In this document: piece by piece, positions 1-8,200 of the stretch
Layout of the letters: every line of letters begins with the position of its first letter
Position numbering within the stretch: position 1 is the first letter of the stretch
NCBI GenBank assembly: GCA_024277285.1
Contig: JAJRVM010000365.1
Span: forward strand, 1-32,386
Direction: 5' to 3'
DNA from: Planctomycetota bacterium
GTDB lineage: Bacteria > Planctomycetota > Planctomycetia > Pirellulales > Pirellulaceae
Length of the DNA: 32,386 nt
Program-made: the position numbers and the translations under genes
Notes under the pieces: generated by a model
What the model was told of the DNA's origin: nothing
Database searches by the model: none
The model's input: only the letters and a program-made list of their open reading frames with translations

Positions 1-33
1 ACCTAATACACCGAAACAAGTAGACTAACCACC

Positions 34-60
34 TGCAAAGTGCAAAGTGCAAAGTGCAAA
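34..60. repeat. Tandem array of TGCAAAG (about 3.9 copies)
   Basis: The 7-bp unit TGCAAAG is repeated three full times, followed by a partial copy. From memory, similar TGCAAAGTGCAAAG-type arrays occur beside small four-helix-bundle-protein genes in environmental genomes. No such gene is seen here, so this would be a solitary copy. Confidence 0.8.
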
Positions 61-130
61 ACCGTTAGCGGCGCTGCGGTCGTCGGTGTTGGTGAGACGG
101 TACGGTGATTCGCGAACACGCGCTGCTCGG

Positions 131-152
131 TGTCCTCTGTGTCCTCTGTGGT
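131..152 (-). repeat. Solitary copy of the ACCACAGAGGACACAGAG repeat
   Basis: Read on the minus strand this is ACCACAGAGGACACAGAGG followed by ACA. It matches the repeats that bracket the GxxExxY gene at 12457-12484 and 12861-12890. No nuclease gene or remnant can be recognised next to it. Confidence 0.8.
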
Positions 153-198
153 GCGACTTCTATCGACCTTCATCAGCGAATCTCGTGCCGAACAGGAT

Positions 199-243
199 TG
201 GCTTCCAGCCGCAGTACAATGACAATACTGCGGCTGGAAGCCA
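199..243. repeat. Perfect 18-bp inverted repeat with 9-nt loop (GGCTTCCAGCCGCAGTA family)
   Basis: Arms 199-216 and 226-243 are exact reverse complements around the loop at 217-225. The right arm plus following bases, core TACTGCGGCTGGAAGCCAC, recurs in diverged form at 261-290 and 1809-1833. The sequence can fold into a long hairpin on either strand. It looks like a REP-like interspersed palindrome rather than a terminator, because no T tract follows it. Confidence 0.8.
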
Positions 244-260
244 CAGCCACTGAGGAAGAA

Positions 261-290
261 TACTGCGATTGGAAGCCACGTCCGAGCCAC
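261..290. repeat. Diverged copy of the TACTGCGGCTGGAAGCCAC repeat
   Basis: TACTGCGATTGGAAGCCAC followed by a GAGCCAC end resembles the right arm of the palindrome at 226-243, with substitutions in the middle. It lies in direct orientation 35 bases further on. Confidence 0.6.
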
Positions 291-299
291 TCCGATCGC

Positions 300-342
300 A
301 AAAAAAAAACGCAGAGGACGGCTAGCGTTACCGTCCTCTGCG
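300..342 (-). terminator. Intrinsic terminator of the first PEP-CTERM gene
   Basis: On the minus strand a perfect 12-bp stem (CGCAGAGGACGG, 342-331, pairing with 321-310) with a 9-nt loop is followed by about ten T residues (309-300). It starts about 40 bases past the stop codon at 383. The stem is made of the AACGCAGAGG repeat family also found at 32181-32366, so a mobile-type repeat may have been adopted as the terminator. Confidence 0.75.
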
Positions 343-382
343 CGTCTCTGCGTTAAATGGCCGAGCACACTCGATTCGATAC

Positions 383-1699
383 CTAACGCCGACGTCGCCC
401 AAGCACGACAAAGCTGATGGCGGACAACAACAAGATCAAACTCGAGGGTTCGGGAACGGCACTGACCGCCTGGACGGGGCCCTGTTCGAAGCCGCCGTCC
501 TGAAGTGCTGTGATCAGGTCGTTGGTGTCGAATCGCAGGTCCGCATTCCAATCGCCTTGATCCCAGGTGGCCGCCTCGTCCACCTCGTACTTTCCGGCCT
601 GAAGGGCAGTGATCAGATCGTCCGTGCTGAACTCGCCGTCGAGATTGGCATCGCCAAACCAAGTCTTCCGTAGGTCCTTGACCCACATGCTCAAGTCGGC
701 GCCATCGACGGCTCCATCGCCGGTGATGTCGAACTTTGGATCACCTCCGCCTGTTCCAATGTCGGCACTCAGCATATTCACATCGGGCAAGTCTAGCACG
801 CCGCTCTCGTCAAAGTCTCCGACGAGCGTCTCGGCTTCGGGGTTGAGAAAAAACTCGTCCAACCGCTCCTGAGTAAACTCGTCCAACAGTGTATCGCTGG
901 TGCTAAACAAGAAGCCATCGATCGCACCGTAGGACTCTCGAACGGAAATTTCGAAGTCCAGGACGGTGCCCAGGTCGTCCTCGGTAACCACGTACTGAAT
1001 GGCTTGGCCGAAGTCGCCGACGAACGCATTGTTTTCGTCCATGTCGACCGCAACATCCATTCTGTTCCAGTGGAAAATACCATCCCAAAAATCTTCGTCA
1101 GTGCTGTTGTGCGATTCCGCTTCGCCGGCGCTGACGATCGTTTTGCCAAGCGGCATCCACCCGTCGCGGTTGCTGTCGCCCGTCTTCGGATCGCCGTTCT
1201 GATCGACCCCTTCGAAACCGATCCAATCGTCTCGGGAGTTCGCATTGAAGGAAGGCGGAACGTATATCGAATCTTCGTTGCCGTAGTTCGTGTTATTGTC
1301 GCTGTTGAATATGCTGTAGTGAGGGTAAAGGTAGTACGTGGCAGGAATCGCAAATTGGACTTGCCAAACCGCGTTGCCTCCTCCGCCCAGTTGAGCAAAG
1401 ATGGCCGCTCCGCCCGACGCATTGGTGTCGTCCGGCAGTACATCCAGGTCGCCCTTGACGGCGGTATCTACCGTTCGAATGGGGTTCTCCTTGTCCACCA
1501 GAATGAAGCCGACCTCTGCATCGGCCGGGTCGCCGTCACCCAAGACCGAGGCACTTTCCGCCTCCAACCACAGGAAGGCCGAACCGTCGTCCGGAAATAT
1601 GTCGTCCGGATCTTGAACCGTCACGGCGGCGCCGGCGGTCGCTGGCAAGTAAAGCAACGTGCACGCCGTTAAGAGTAGAAGAGTTCGGCGAATGATCAT
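383..1699 (-). CDS. PEP-CTERM exported protein with dockerin-like loops (copy A)
   Basis: Encodes a 438-residue exported protein. The chosen start (ATG at 1699) follows GGGGGA a few bases upstream and begins a clean signal peptide, MIIRRTLLLLTACTLLYL, ending near ATAGA. A longer frame back to 1873 runs through repeat DNA and is rejected. The N-terminal half (after QDPDDIFPDDGSAFLWLEAE) looks like a beta-sandwich carbohydrate-binding module, by inference only. The C-terminal third carries four EF-hand/dockerin-like calcium loops, such as DFDESGVLDLPD, DITGDGAVDGAD and DANLDGEFSTDD. The end is a PEP-CTERM sorting signal: VPEPSS, a hydrophobic stretch, then RRRR. Exosortase is expected to process it, but none is seen here. 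It is a tandem duplicate of the gene at 1845-3188. Substrate unknown. Confidence 0.85.
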   Translation of the reverse strand: MIIRRTLLLLTACTLLYLPATAGAAVTVQDPDDIFPDDGSAFLWLEAESASVLGDGDPADAEVGFILVDKENPIRTVDTAVKGDLDVLPDDTNASGGAAIFAQLGGGGNAVWQVQFAIPATYYLYPHYSIFNSDNNTNYGNEDSIYVPPSFNANSRDDWIGFEGVDQNGDPKTGDSNRDGWMPLGKTIVSAGEAESHNSTDEDFWDGIFHWNRMDVAVDMDENNAFVGDFGQAIQYVVTEDDLGTVLDFEISVRESYGAIDGFLFSTSDTLLDEFTQERLDEFFLNPEAETLVGDFDESGVLDLPDVNMLSADIGTGGGDPKFDITGDGAVDGADLSMWVKDLRKTWFGDANLDGEFSTDDLITALQAGKYEVDEAATWDQGDWNADLRFDTNDLITALQDGGFEQGPVQAVSAVPEPSSLILLLSAISFVVLGRRRR

Positions 1700-1739
1700 T
1701 GTGTCCCCCATTTTGTCAAACAAGCTAGATGAATTCAAA

Positions 1740-1833
1740 GTGGCTGGGGCTTCCGGCCCCAGTGAATCGGTAATCGTGGCTGGGCTTCCAGCCCCGGTGG
1801 GTCGGTCATACTGCGGCTGCAAGTCACAGCCAC
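1740..1833. repeat. Intergenic repeat cluster (GGCTGGGGCTTCCGGCCCCAG and TACTGCGGCTG relatives)
   Basis: Between the two PEP-CTERM genes lie two near copies of a GTGGCTGGGCTTCCAGCCCC-type palindrome (about 1740-1763 and 1776-1798). A copy of the TACTGCGGCTGCAAGTCACAGCCAC repeat follows at 1809-1833. These are relatives of the repeats at 199-290. They explain the false N-terminal extension of the upstream open frame. Confidence 0.65.
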
Positions 1834-1844
1834 GTGAACGATGT

Positions 1845-3188
1845 CTACTGTGGGCGCCGTCGAACGACGGCAAAGGTGATCGCCGACAACAGCAGGATCA
1901 AACTCGAGGGCTCGGGAACGGCGCTGACTGCTTGGACGGGTCCTTGTTCGAAACCACCGTCCTGAAGTGCCTTGATCAGATCATTGGTGTCGAATCGCAG
2001 GTCCGCGTTCCAATCGCCTTGGTCCCACGTGGCCACCTCGTCCACCTCGTACGTTCCGGCCTGAAGGGCAGTGATCAGATCGTTCGTGCTGAATTCGCCG
2101 TCGAGATTGGCATCACCAAACCAGGTCTTCCGTAGATCTTTGACCCACATGTCCAAGTCGGCCGCATCGACGGCCCCATCGCCGGTGATGTCGAACTTCG
2201 GATCGCCTCCGCCCATTCCGATATCGGCACTCAGCATGTTCACATCGGGCAGGTCCAGCACGCCGCTCTCGTCAAAGTCGCCGACTTCGGTAGGTGGCGG
2301 CTCCGGGTTGAGGATGAACCCATCCAATTGCTCCTGGTCATAAATTTGCAGCAGCTCGTTACTGGTGCTGAAAAGAATACCGTCGATCGATCCGTACGGT
2401 TCTCGAAGGGAAATCTGATAGTCCAGGACGGTGCCCACATCGTCGTCGGTCACCTCGTACTGAATCGCCTGGCCATCGAAACCCTGCCACATGCCGTCTG
2501 CGTCCATATCGTTCGTTTTCTCGATCCAATACCAATGGTACTGACCTTCGTAAAACTCTTCGCCCGTATCGTTATGGACCTCGACACCTCCTCCACTCAC
2601 CCAGTTTTGTGCGAACGTGGGGAAACCGTCGACGTAACCGTCTCGGTTGCTATCGCCGGTTTTTGGATCACCGTTGATGTCGACGCCTTCAAAGCCGATC
2701 CAGTCGTCGCGCGAGTTCGCATTGAATGACGGCGGTATGTAAAACGAGTCCTCGTTACCGTAATTTGTGTTGTTGTCGCGATTGAACATGCTCCAATGGA
2801 CGTACATGTAGTACGTGGCTGGTATCGCGAACTCGACTTCCCATGTTGCCGTGCCTCCGCCGCCCAACTGTGCGAACAACGCGGCCCCGCCTGACGCATT
2901 CGTGTCTGCTGGCAACACGTCCAAGCCGCCATTGACGACAGCGTTACCATTGGTGTCTGTATCAATCGTTCGAATGGGATTCTGTTTGTCCACCCGGATA
3001 AACCCGACTTCGGGATCGGCGGCGGCTTCCAGAAACGTTTCGCCTTCCACCCAGAGGAAAGCGGATCCATCGGGCAGCACGTCATCGGGGCTTTGACGCG
3101 TGACGGCGTGAACAGCCGGCGCAAGGCAGAGCGGGGCAAGCAGTGCGAGCGATAACGGTTTCCAAAAAAGAGACGCGCGGACGACCAT
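1845..3188 (-). CDS. PEP-CTERM exported protein with dockerin-like loops (copy B)
   Basis: Encodes 447 residues and is a paralogue of the gene at 383-1699 in the same orientation. The start at 3188 is preceded by GGGGGGAGTACT, a clear ribosome binding site. The signal peptide runs MVVRASLFWKPLSLALLA to about AVHA. The same blocks follow as in copy A: an N-terminal beta-rich module with NTNYGNEDSFYIPPSFN and NSRDDWIGFEG, then four calcium-loop segments, then VPEPSSLILLL and a basic tail. Copy B has an eight-residue insertion near TDTNGNAVVNGG and a diverged central region (around DGYVDGFPTFAQNW). The dockerin and tail part is nearly identical to copy A. A role as a surface or matrix protein is inferred. 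Confidence 0.85.
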   Translation of the reverse strand: MVVRASLFWKPLSLALLAPLCLAPAVHAVTRQSPDDVLPDGSAFLWVEGETFLEAAADPEVGFIRVDKQNPIRTIDTDTNGNAVVNGGLDVLPADTNASGGAALFAQLGGGGTATWEVEFAIPATYYMYVHWSMFNRDNNTNYGNEDSFYIPPSFNANSRDDWIGFEGVDINGDPKTGDSNRDGYVDGFPTFAQNWVSGGGVEVHNDTGEEFYEGQYHWYWIEKTNDMDADGMWQGFDGQAIQYEVTDDDVGTVLDYQISLREPYGSIDGILFSTSNELLQIYDQEQLDGFILNPEPPPTEVGDFDESGVLDLPDVNMLSADIGMGGGDPKFDITGDGAVDAADLDMWVKDLRKTWFGDANLDGEFSTNDLITALQAGTYEVDEVATWDQGDWNADLRFDTNDLIKALQDGGFEQGPVQAVSAVPEPSSLILLLSAITFAVVRRRPQ

Positions 3189-3513
3189 AGTACTCCCCCC
3201 AAATGTCTGAAAAGTTGCCTAGGACTACAGGCGGGGACCCAACACCGCGTGGCCAACTTAAGCGACTCGCCCCCCCGTGTCAACGTTTTTGTTGTTCGAT
3301 CGATCTGGATATGCTCGGACCGGATGGGGGGTCGCCGTGATCATCGCAAGTGTGGGTATCCGCATTGGTCGAAGCGGCTCGGGTTGCTCAAATAACAACG
3401 TGCAATATTGGGAGACGTGTGGAATAATGTGAGCCGCTGGGTCGCTGGTCGATGTTCAGCAATTGGTCGCTGCTGCCGTGATGATATGTACTCGAGTCGA
3501 AGGCCTGCTGCTC
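3189..3513. other. Divergent intergenic region
   Basis: This 325-base region separates the minus-strand PEP-CTERM gene from the plus-strand FG-GAP gene and should contain both promoters. A C-rich stretch and a T-rich tract (around 3268-3295) are visible. No clear -35/-10 pair, palindrome or small gene stood out. Confidence 0.5.
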
Positions 3514-5220
3514 ATGCGTTGGTTGTGCTCTGTTGTGTTGCTGGTCGGTTGGGTGGTGAAGCCAGCGGAAGCGGGCTTTACGGACGTTACGCTGGCGGCC
3601 AACGTCGACTACCTGCAATGGAATCCGATCCCTGGCAATCTTGAGTCGATGAGGATCACCGGTGGGGCGGCGGCGGGGGACGTAAACGGTGATGGGTATC
3701 CGGATCTGTTTGCCACTCGGCTAGATGCTTCCGATCTCTTGTTTCTCAACAACCAACAGGGTGCGTTCGTCGACGCCAGCAGTTCGGCGGGCTTTCAGTC
3801 GAGTAGGCCGACCAACGGCGCGGCGATGGCGGACGTTGACAATGACGGCGACTTGGACCTGTACGTGACGTCCGTTGGCGACCCACGATATTATCTCTAC
3901 ATGAACGACGGTCGCGGTCGTTTCACCGAGGAGGGTCTATCGCGTGGGGCGGCAATCGCGACGGCCGGCAAGAACCTTGGGATGAGCGCCACGTTCGGGG
4001 ACTATGACCGGGATGGGTATCTCGATATGCACGTCACCGAATGGGGAAACGTAAACTTCGAACCGTTCGGCCTATGGAGCAATGCCCGCGTGCTGCGCAA
4101 TCGCGGAGCGCAAAGCCCCGGGTACTTCGTCGACGCGACGCTCGACACCGGCATTCTTCTTGACAATAGCTCGGGCTACGGTCCCAACGATTTACGAGAC
4201 GGGGTATGGGCGTTCACATCGACCTTTGCCGACTTCGACCGCGACGGGTACGCGGACCTCGCCGTGGCAGGAGACTTTCATACTTCAAGACTGTACTGGA
4301 ACAACGGCGACGGGACGTTCACTTTGGCGGGAGGGCCCGACACCCTTGACCCATCGGGGATTGGGACCGACGAGAACGGCATGGGATCGGCCGTCGCTGA
4401 TTTCAACGGGGACGGTCTGTTGGATTGGTTCGTGACGGCCATCTTCGATCCGGCCGACCCTTGCCCAGGGCGACGATGCAATTGGAATTCGTCTGGCAAT
4501 CGTCTGTATTTGAACAACGGAGACCGCACATTTACCGATGTCACGGACGAGGCGGGCGTGCGAGACGGAGGCTGGGGTTGGGGCACGACGTTTTTCGACT
4601 ACGATAACGACGGCGACTTGGACCTTGCTATGACCAACGGCATGGTGGCCGAGAGCGAGTTTGCCGTCCCGTTTTTCGACGATCCTATGAAGCTTTGGCG
4701 AAACGACGGCGACGGAACGTTTACCGAAGTGGCCCAAGACGAAGGCCTGACCGATACCGGGTCTGGTAAAGGACTTTTGACGTTCGATTACGACCTGGAT
4801 GGCGATCTGGATCTATTTGTCGTTAACAATGCGGGCCACCCGAAGCTTTACCGTAACGATTCGGACGAGGGTAACGCCTATCTGAAAGTTCAGACGCAGG
4901 GGACGCAGTCCAATCGAGATGGCATCGGAGCCTTCTTGACACTTGTTGCCGACCCCGACGCAGCGCCGCAAACGCGCTACATCACGGGCGGTGGGACGAA
5001 CTACCTATCGCAGTCTGATATGACCGTCCATTTTGGGCTCGGTCCGCGTGACGAGCCGGTCTATCAATTGACGATCGATTGGCCATCCGGGACGACGCAA
5101 GTTTTCTCGAATGTCGCAATCAACACGACGCTCCTTGCGGTAGAGCCCGTTCCGGAGCCCGCGTCTATTGCCATGCTGCTTGTCGGTGTGGCTTGTCTGT
5201 TTATCTGCAGGAAAACTTAA
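3514..5220 (+). CDS. FG-GAP/VCBS repeat protein with ASPIC/UnbV domain and PEP-CTERM tail
   Basis: Encodes 568 residues from ATG 3514, chosen because GAAGG lies about ten bases upstream and MRWLCSVVLLVGWVV makes a clean signal peptide ending at PAEA. Upstream starts at 3463 (TTG) and 3481 are possible. At least six FG-GAP/VCBS blades follow, each with a DxDxDG-type calcium loop (DVNGDGYPDL, DVDNDGDLDL, DYDRDGYLDM, DFDRDGYADL, DFNGDGLLDW, DYDNDGDLDL, DYDLDGDLDL). Together they suggest a beta-propeller. The segment from about YLKVQTQGTQSNRDGIGAF to DWPSGTTQVF matches the ASPIC/UnbV domain. The protein ends in VPEPASIAMLLVGVACLFICRKT-type PEP-CTERM. It probably acts in adhesion or ligand binding on the cell surface. 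It sits six bases upstream of the next gene, so the two are likely co-transcribed. Confidence 0.88.
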   Translation: MRWLCSVVLLVGWVVKPAEAGFTDVTLAANVDYLQWNPIPGNLESMRITGGAAAGDVNGDGYPDLFATRLDASDLLFLNNQQGAFVDASSSAGFQSSRPTNGAAMADVDNDGDLDLYVTSVGDPRYYLYMNDGRGRFTEEGLSRGAAIATAGKNLGMSATFGDYDRDGYLDMHVTEWGNVNFEPFGLWSNARVLRNRGAQSPGYFVDATLDTGILLDNSSGYGPNDLRDGVWAFTSTFADFDRDGYADLAVAGDFHTSRLYWNNGDGTFTLAGGPDTLDPSGIGTDENGMGSAVADFNGDGLLDWFVTAIFDPADPCPGRRCNWNSSGNRLYLNNGDRTFTDVTDEAGVRDGGWGWGTTFFDYDNDGDLDLAMTNGMVAESEFAVPFFDDPMKLWRNDGDGTFTEVAQDEGLTDTGSGKGLLTFDYDLDGDLDLFVVNNAGHPKLYRNDSDEGNAYLKVQTQGTQSNRDGIGAFLTLVADPDAAPQTRYITGGGTNYLSQSDMTVHFGLGPRDEPVYQLTIDWPSGTTQVFSNVAINTTLLAVEPVPEPASIAMLLVGVACLFICRKT

Positions 5221-5226
5221 ACCTTG

Positions 5227-8200
5227 ATGTCCATGCGAAATATACTCATGAAGCCTACGCGACACGACGAACTCAAACGGCGACGCCTCAAACGTTGCGG
5301 CCTATCGGTCGAATCGCTCGAAACAAGGCGGCTGTTGGCGGGTGATCCCATTCTCGAGGGTCAGCCGCTCATCATCAGCGAGTTTGTAGCCGACAGCAAT
5401 GCGTCACTGCTAACTCGGACGCGCGGGTCAGCCGCGTTACCGTTCGAAAATGGGCCCGAGTCGCCTGATTGGATCGAATTGCTGAACGTATCGGGGCAGC
5501 GACTGGACATCGGTGGCATGCACCTTACCGATGACGCGACGAACCCGACGCTATGGGACTTTCCGGAGGGAACCACGATCGATGCCGGCGCGTTTCTGGT
5601 CGTCTTTGCTTCCGGAGACGACATTAGCGATTCGTCGTTGGACGAACAGGGCTTGTTGCATACGAGTTTTCGCTTGAGCGGCGACGGCGAGTATCTGGCA
5701 TTGACCGACCGCGATGGAGTCGTCATTCACGAGTTCTCGCCATCGTTTCCGGCTCAACGGACCGATGTTTCGCACAGCGTGCCGATGGAGGTCCGCACCT
5801 TAGTGGCCGCCGATGCGCCGGTCGAGTACGTCGTGCCCACCGACAACTCGCTTGAGCCTCAGTGGCGACTTTCGGGATTCACCGATGCGCAGTTGGTCGG
5901 CGGTGCGGGCGGCGTCGCTTCACCGATCGGCTTTGACCGAGGTGTCGGCGAGGAAGTCGAGCAAGCCGAAACGATTGGTGCTGATCCGATCGACCGCGCG
6001 TCGGTCGATTTTTCGCGAGGCTCTATCGTGGTTCTCGAGAGCGCGCCGTTCACGACGGCAGGGGCCGTCGCCGATTGGTCGTTCTACTCCGACAAGACTC
6101 GCTCCATCACGCCGCTTGTCTTGAAGGCTGTCGATGACGACTTCGAAATCGTGGGTGTCGGACAGACTCGTGTCAGTGATGGGACCGGGACGCAGGCGTT
6201 CGCGTTTGAGCTGCAGTCGGGTAGCGATGCCGTCGAGCCGACAGGATACTTTTTCGGATTCAAAGATGGCGATAACCAGGCGGATGACCCTGGCGTCGTC
6301 CGGTACGGCCGAAGTACCGTGGATTCCGTGCGTCGGTACAACGGCCCCTTGTCGGGGAGTGTCGTCGTTCAAAGCACGCTGTCGGGGGGGCGCGAGTTCG
6401 GCCGGACTTATTCGGTGCAGGCCACAACACGCTCTCGACTTGCGGGGCCCATCAATACCGACGTCGGGGCGGCAATGACCAACGCGACATCGCTGTATGT
6501 TCGCTACCCGTTTGACGCCGGAACCGCCGATACGTTGAAAACGCTTTCGCTTCGAGTGCGTTATGATGACGGATTCGTGGCCTATTTGAACGGTACGGAA
6601 GTGGCGCGACGGAACGTGCCCGATGCGGTTCAGTTTGACTCGACGGCCATTTCGAATCGACCGCTGAAGGATGCGAATCGTTTCGAAGAAATCAATGTCT
6701 CGCAGTTTATCGGCGACTTGATCGACGGTGAGAACGTTCTCGCCATCCACGCGCTGAATGACCGTCGCGACGGCGCCGAGTTCTTCGTCGATGCTCAGCT
6801 CGTCGGCTACGACATCTCGTCGATAGCGAATATTGGCTTTGCGTCCGAGACGACGCCCGGGCTCGCGAATCAGGTTGTCTTTAGCGGATTTGTGGAGACG
6901 ACGTCCTTCAGCCGTACGCGCGGGTTTTACGATGAGTCGTTTGCACTGCAGTTGTCGACGCCCGGCGCACCGGATGCCACCATTTACTTCACGACGGACG
7001 GGACCGAGCCGACGCCGAATAATCCCAACGCCGTGGTCTATCAACAGCCGGTGGAAATCGCATCGACGACCAACGTCCGTGCGGCTGGCTATCAAGATGG
7101 CCTGTTGCCGTCGCGGCCCATGACGCACACTTATATTTTCGCCGCCGAAATTGCGAGCGCAGATACGCTGAACGAAGTCGTCGCGGGGAATCCGGTTTGG
7201 GGACCGCAACTCGCGGACTCCCTCAAGGCGGTGCCGACACTTTCGTTGGTGACCGCCGAGTCGATTTCGGTGGATGGAGAGTTCGCCACATCGGCCGAAC
7301 TGATTTTTGCGGACGGGTCGGTCGGATTTCAAGTTGATGCGGGTGTGGAGGTGTTCGGCGGCACGGCAGTGAGCTTTCCCAAGCGTTCGATGCGGCTGAG
7401 CTTTAAGAATCAGTATGGCCCTTCGTCCTTCAAGTACGACCTTTTCGGCGACGCGGATGGCGTGACCGAGTTCGATCAATTGATCCTGCGAGCCGGGTCG
7501 CAAGACACGCCGTTTTGGGATGGCGCTGAGGGGCCGGGCGTTTACATTCGCAACCGGTGGACCAACGACCGCCAACTGGACATGGGTCAGCCGGCGCCGC
7601 GCGGTCGGTTCGTCCAGCTTTATCTCAATGGCGAGTATTGGGGGCAGTACCAATTGATGGAACGCCCCAACGCCGCCTTCATGGCGTCCAATTTCGGTGG
7701 CGATAAATCAGACTACGATGTGCTCAATGCAGGAACGCCTACCGACGGCGACACGGTGGCCTGGAACGCGCTGCTTGACGCTTTGGGTGAAGGCTACGAC
7801 GAGGTGAAAAAGTACCTGGACGTCGTGAACTATGCCGATTACATTCTGCTCGAGTTCTTTGGCGGCAACACCATCGATTGGCGGTCCGCAAGCAATTGGA
7901 TGGCGGGACGCCGTCGCGAACCGGGAGCTGGTTTTCAGTTCTTCGCCTGGGACAGCGACATCGTTCTCCGGACCGGAGCCGACAGTGATATCGTCAACTT
8001 CGGCGGCCCCGGTTTCCTGGGGACACGCGATGGCGGAGTGCAACAGTACCCGGAGTTTCGTCGGTTGTTGGCCGAGCGAGCGCAATTATATTTCTTCGAC
8101 GATGGCTTGTTCACCGACGAGCGTCTACGCAGCCAAATCGACGAACTTCAAACGCGGCTCGAGGTCTCGATTATCGCCGATACTGCTCGGTGGGGCTCGG

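Larger units (their letters stand above)
1..382. other. Gene-free repeat-rich patch
   Basis: No convincing gene is visible here. Open frames crossing it translate repeat DNA. It holds, in order, a 7-bp tandem array (34-60), a solitary copy of the AGGACACAGAG repeat (131-152), an 18-bp perfect inverted repeat (199-243), a diverged relative of that repeat (261-290), and a hairpin with a ten-A tract (300-342). Four unrelated repeat families within 350 bases suggest a tolerated landing zone for small repeats downstream of a gene. Confidence 0.7.

Noticed and set aside
3..686. Long minus-strand open frame across the left edge
   Set aside because: It translates several repeat families and the antisense of the PEP-CTERM gene; no protein family resemblance.
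1700..1873. N-terminal extension of the first PEP-CTERM gene
   Set aside because: It is encoded by interspersed repeat DNA. The internal ATG at 1699 has a ribosome binding site and begins a signal peptide.
5920..7653. 577-codon minus-strand open frame opposite the giant protein
   Set aside because: Arginine-rich shadow of a well-supported coding sequence on the plus strand, with no domain or start signal.
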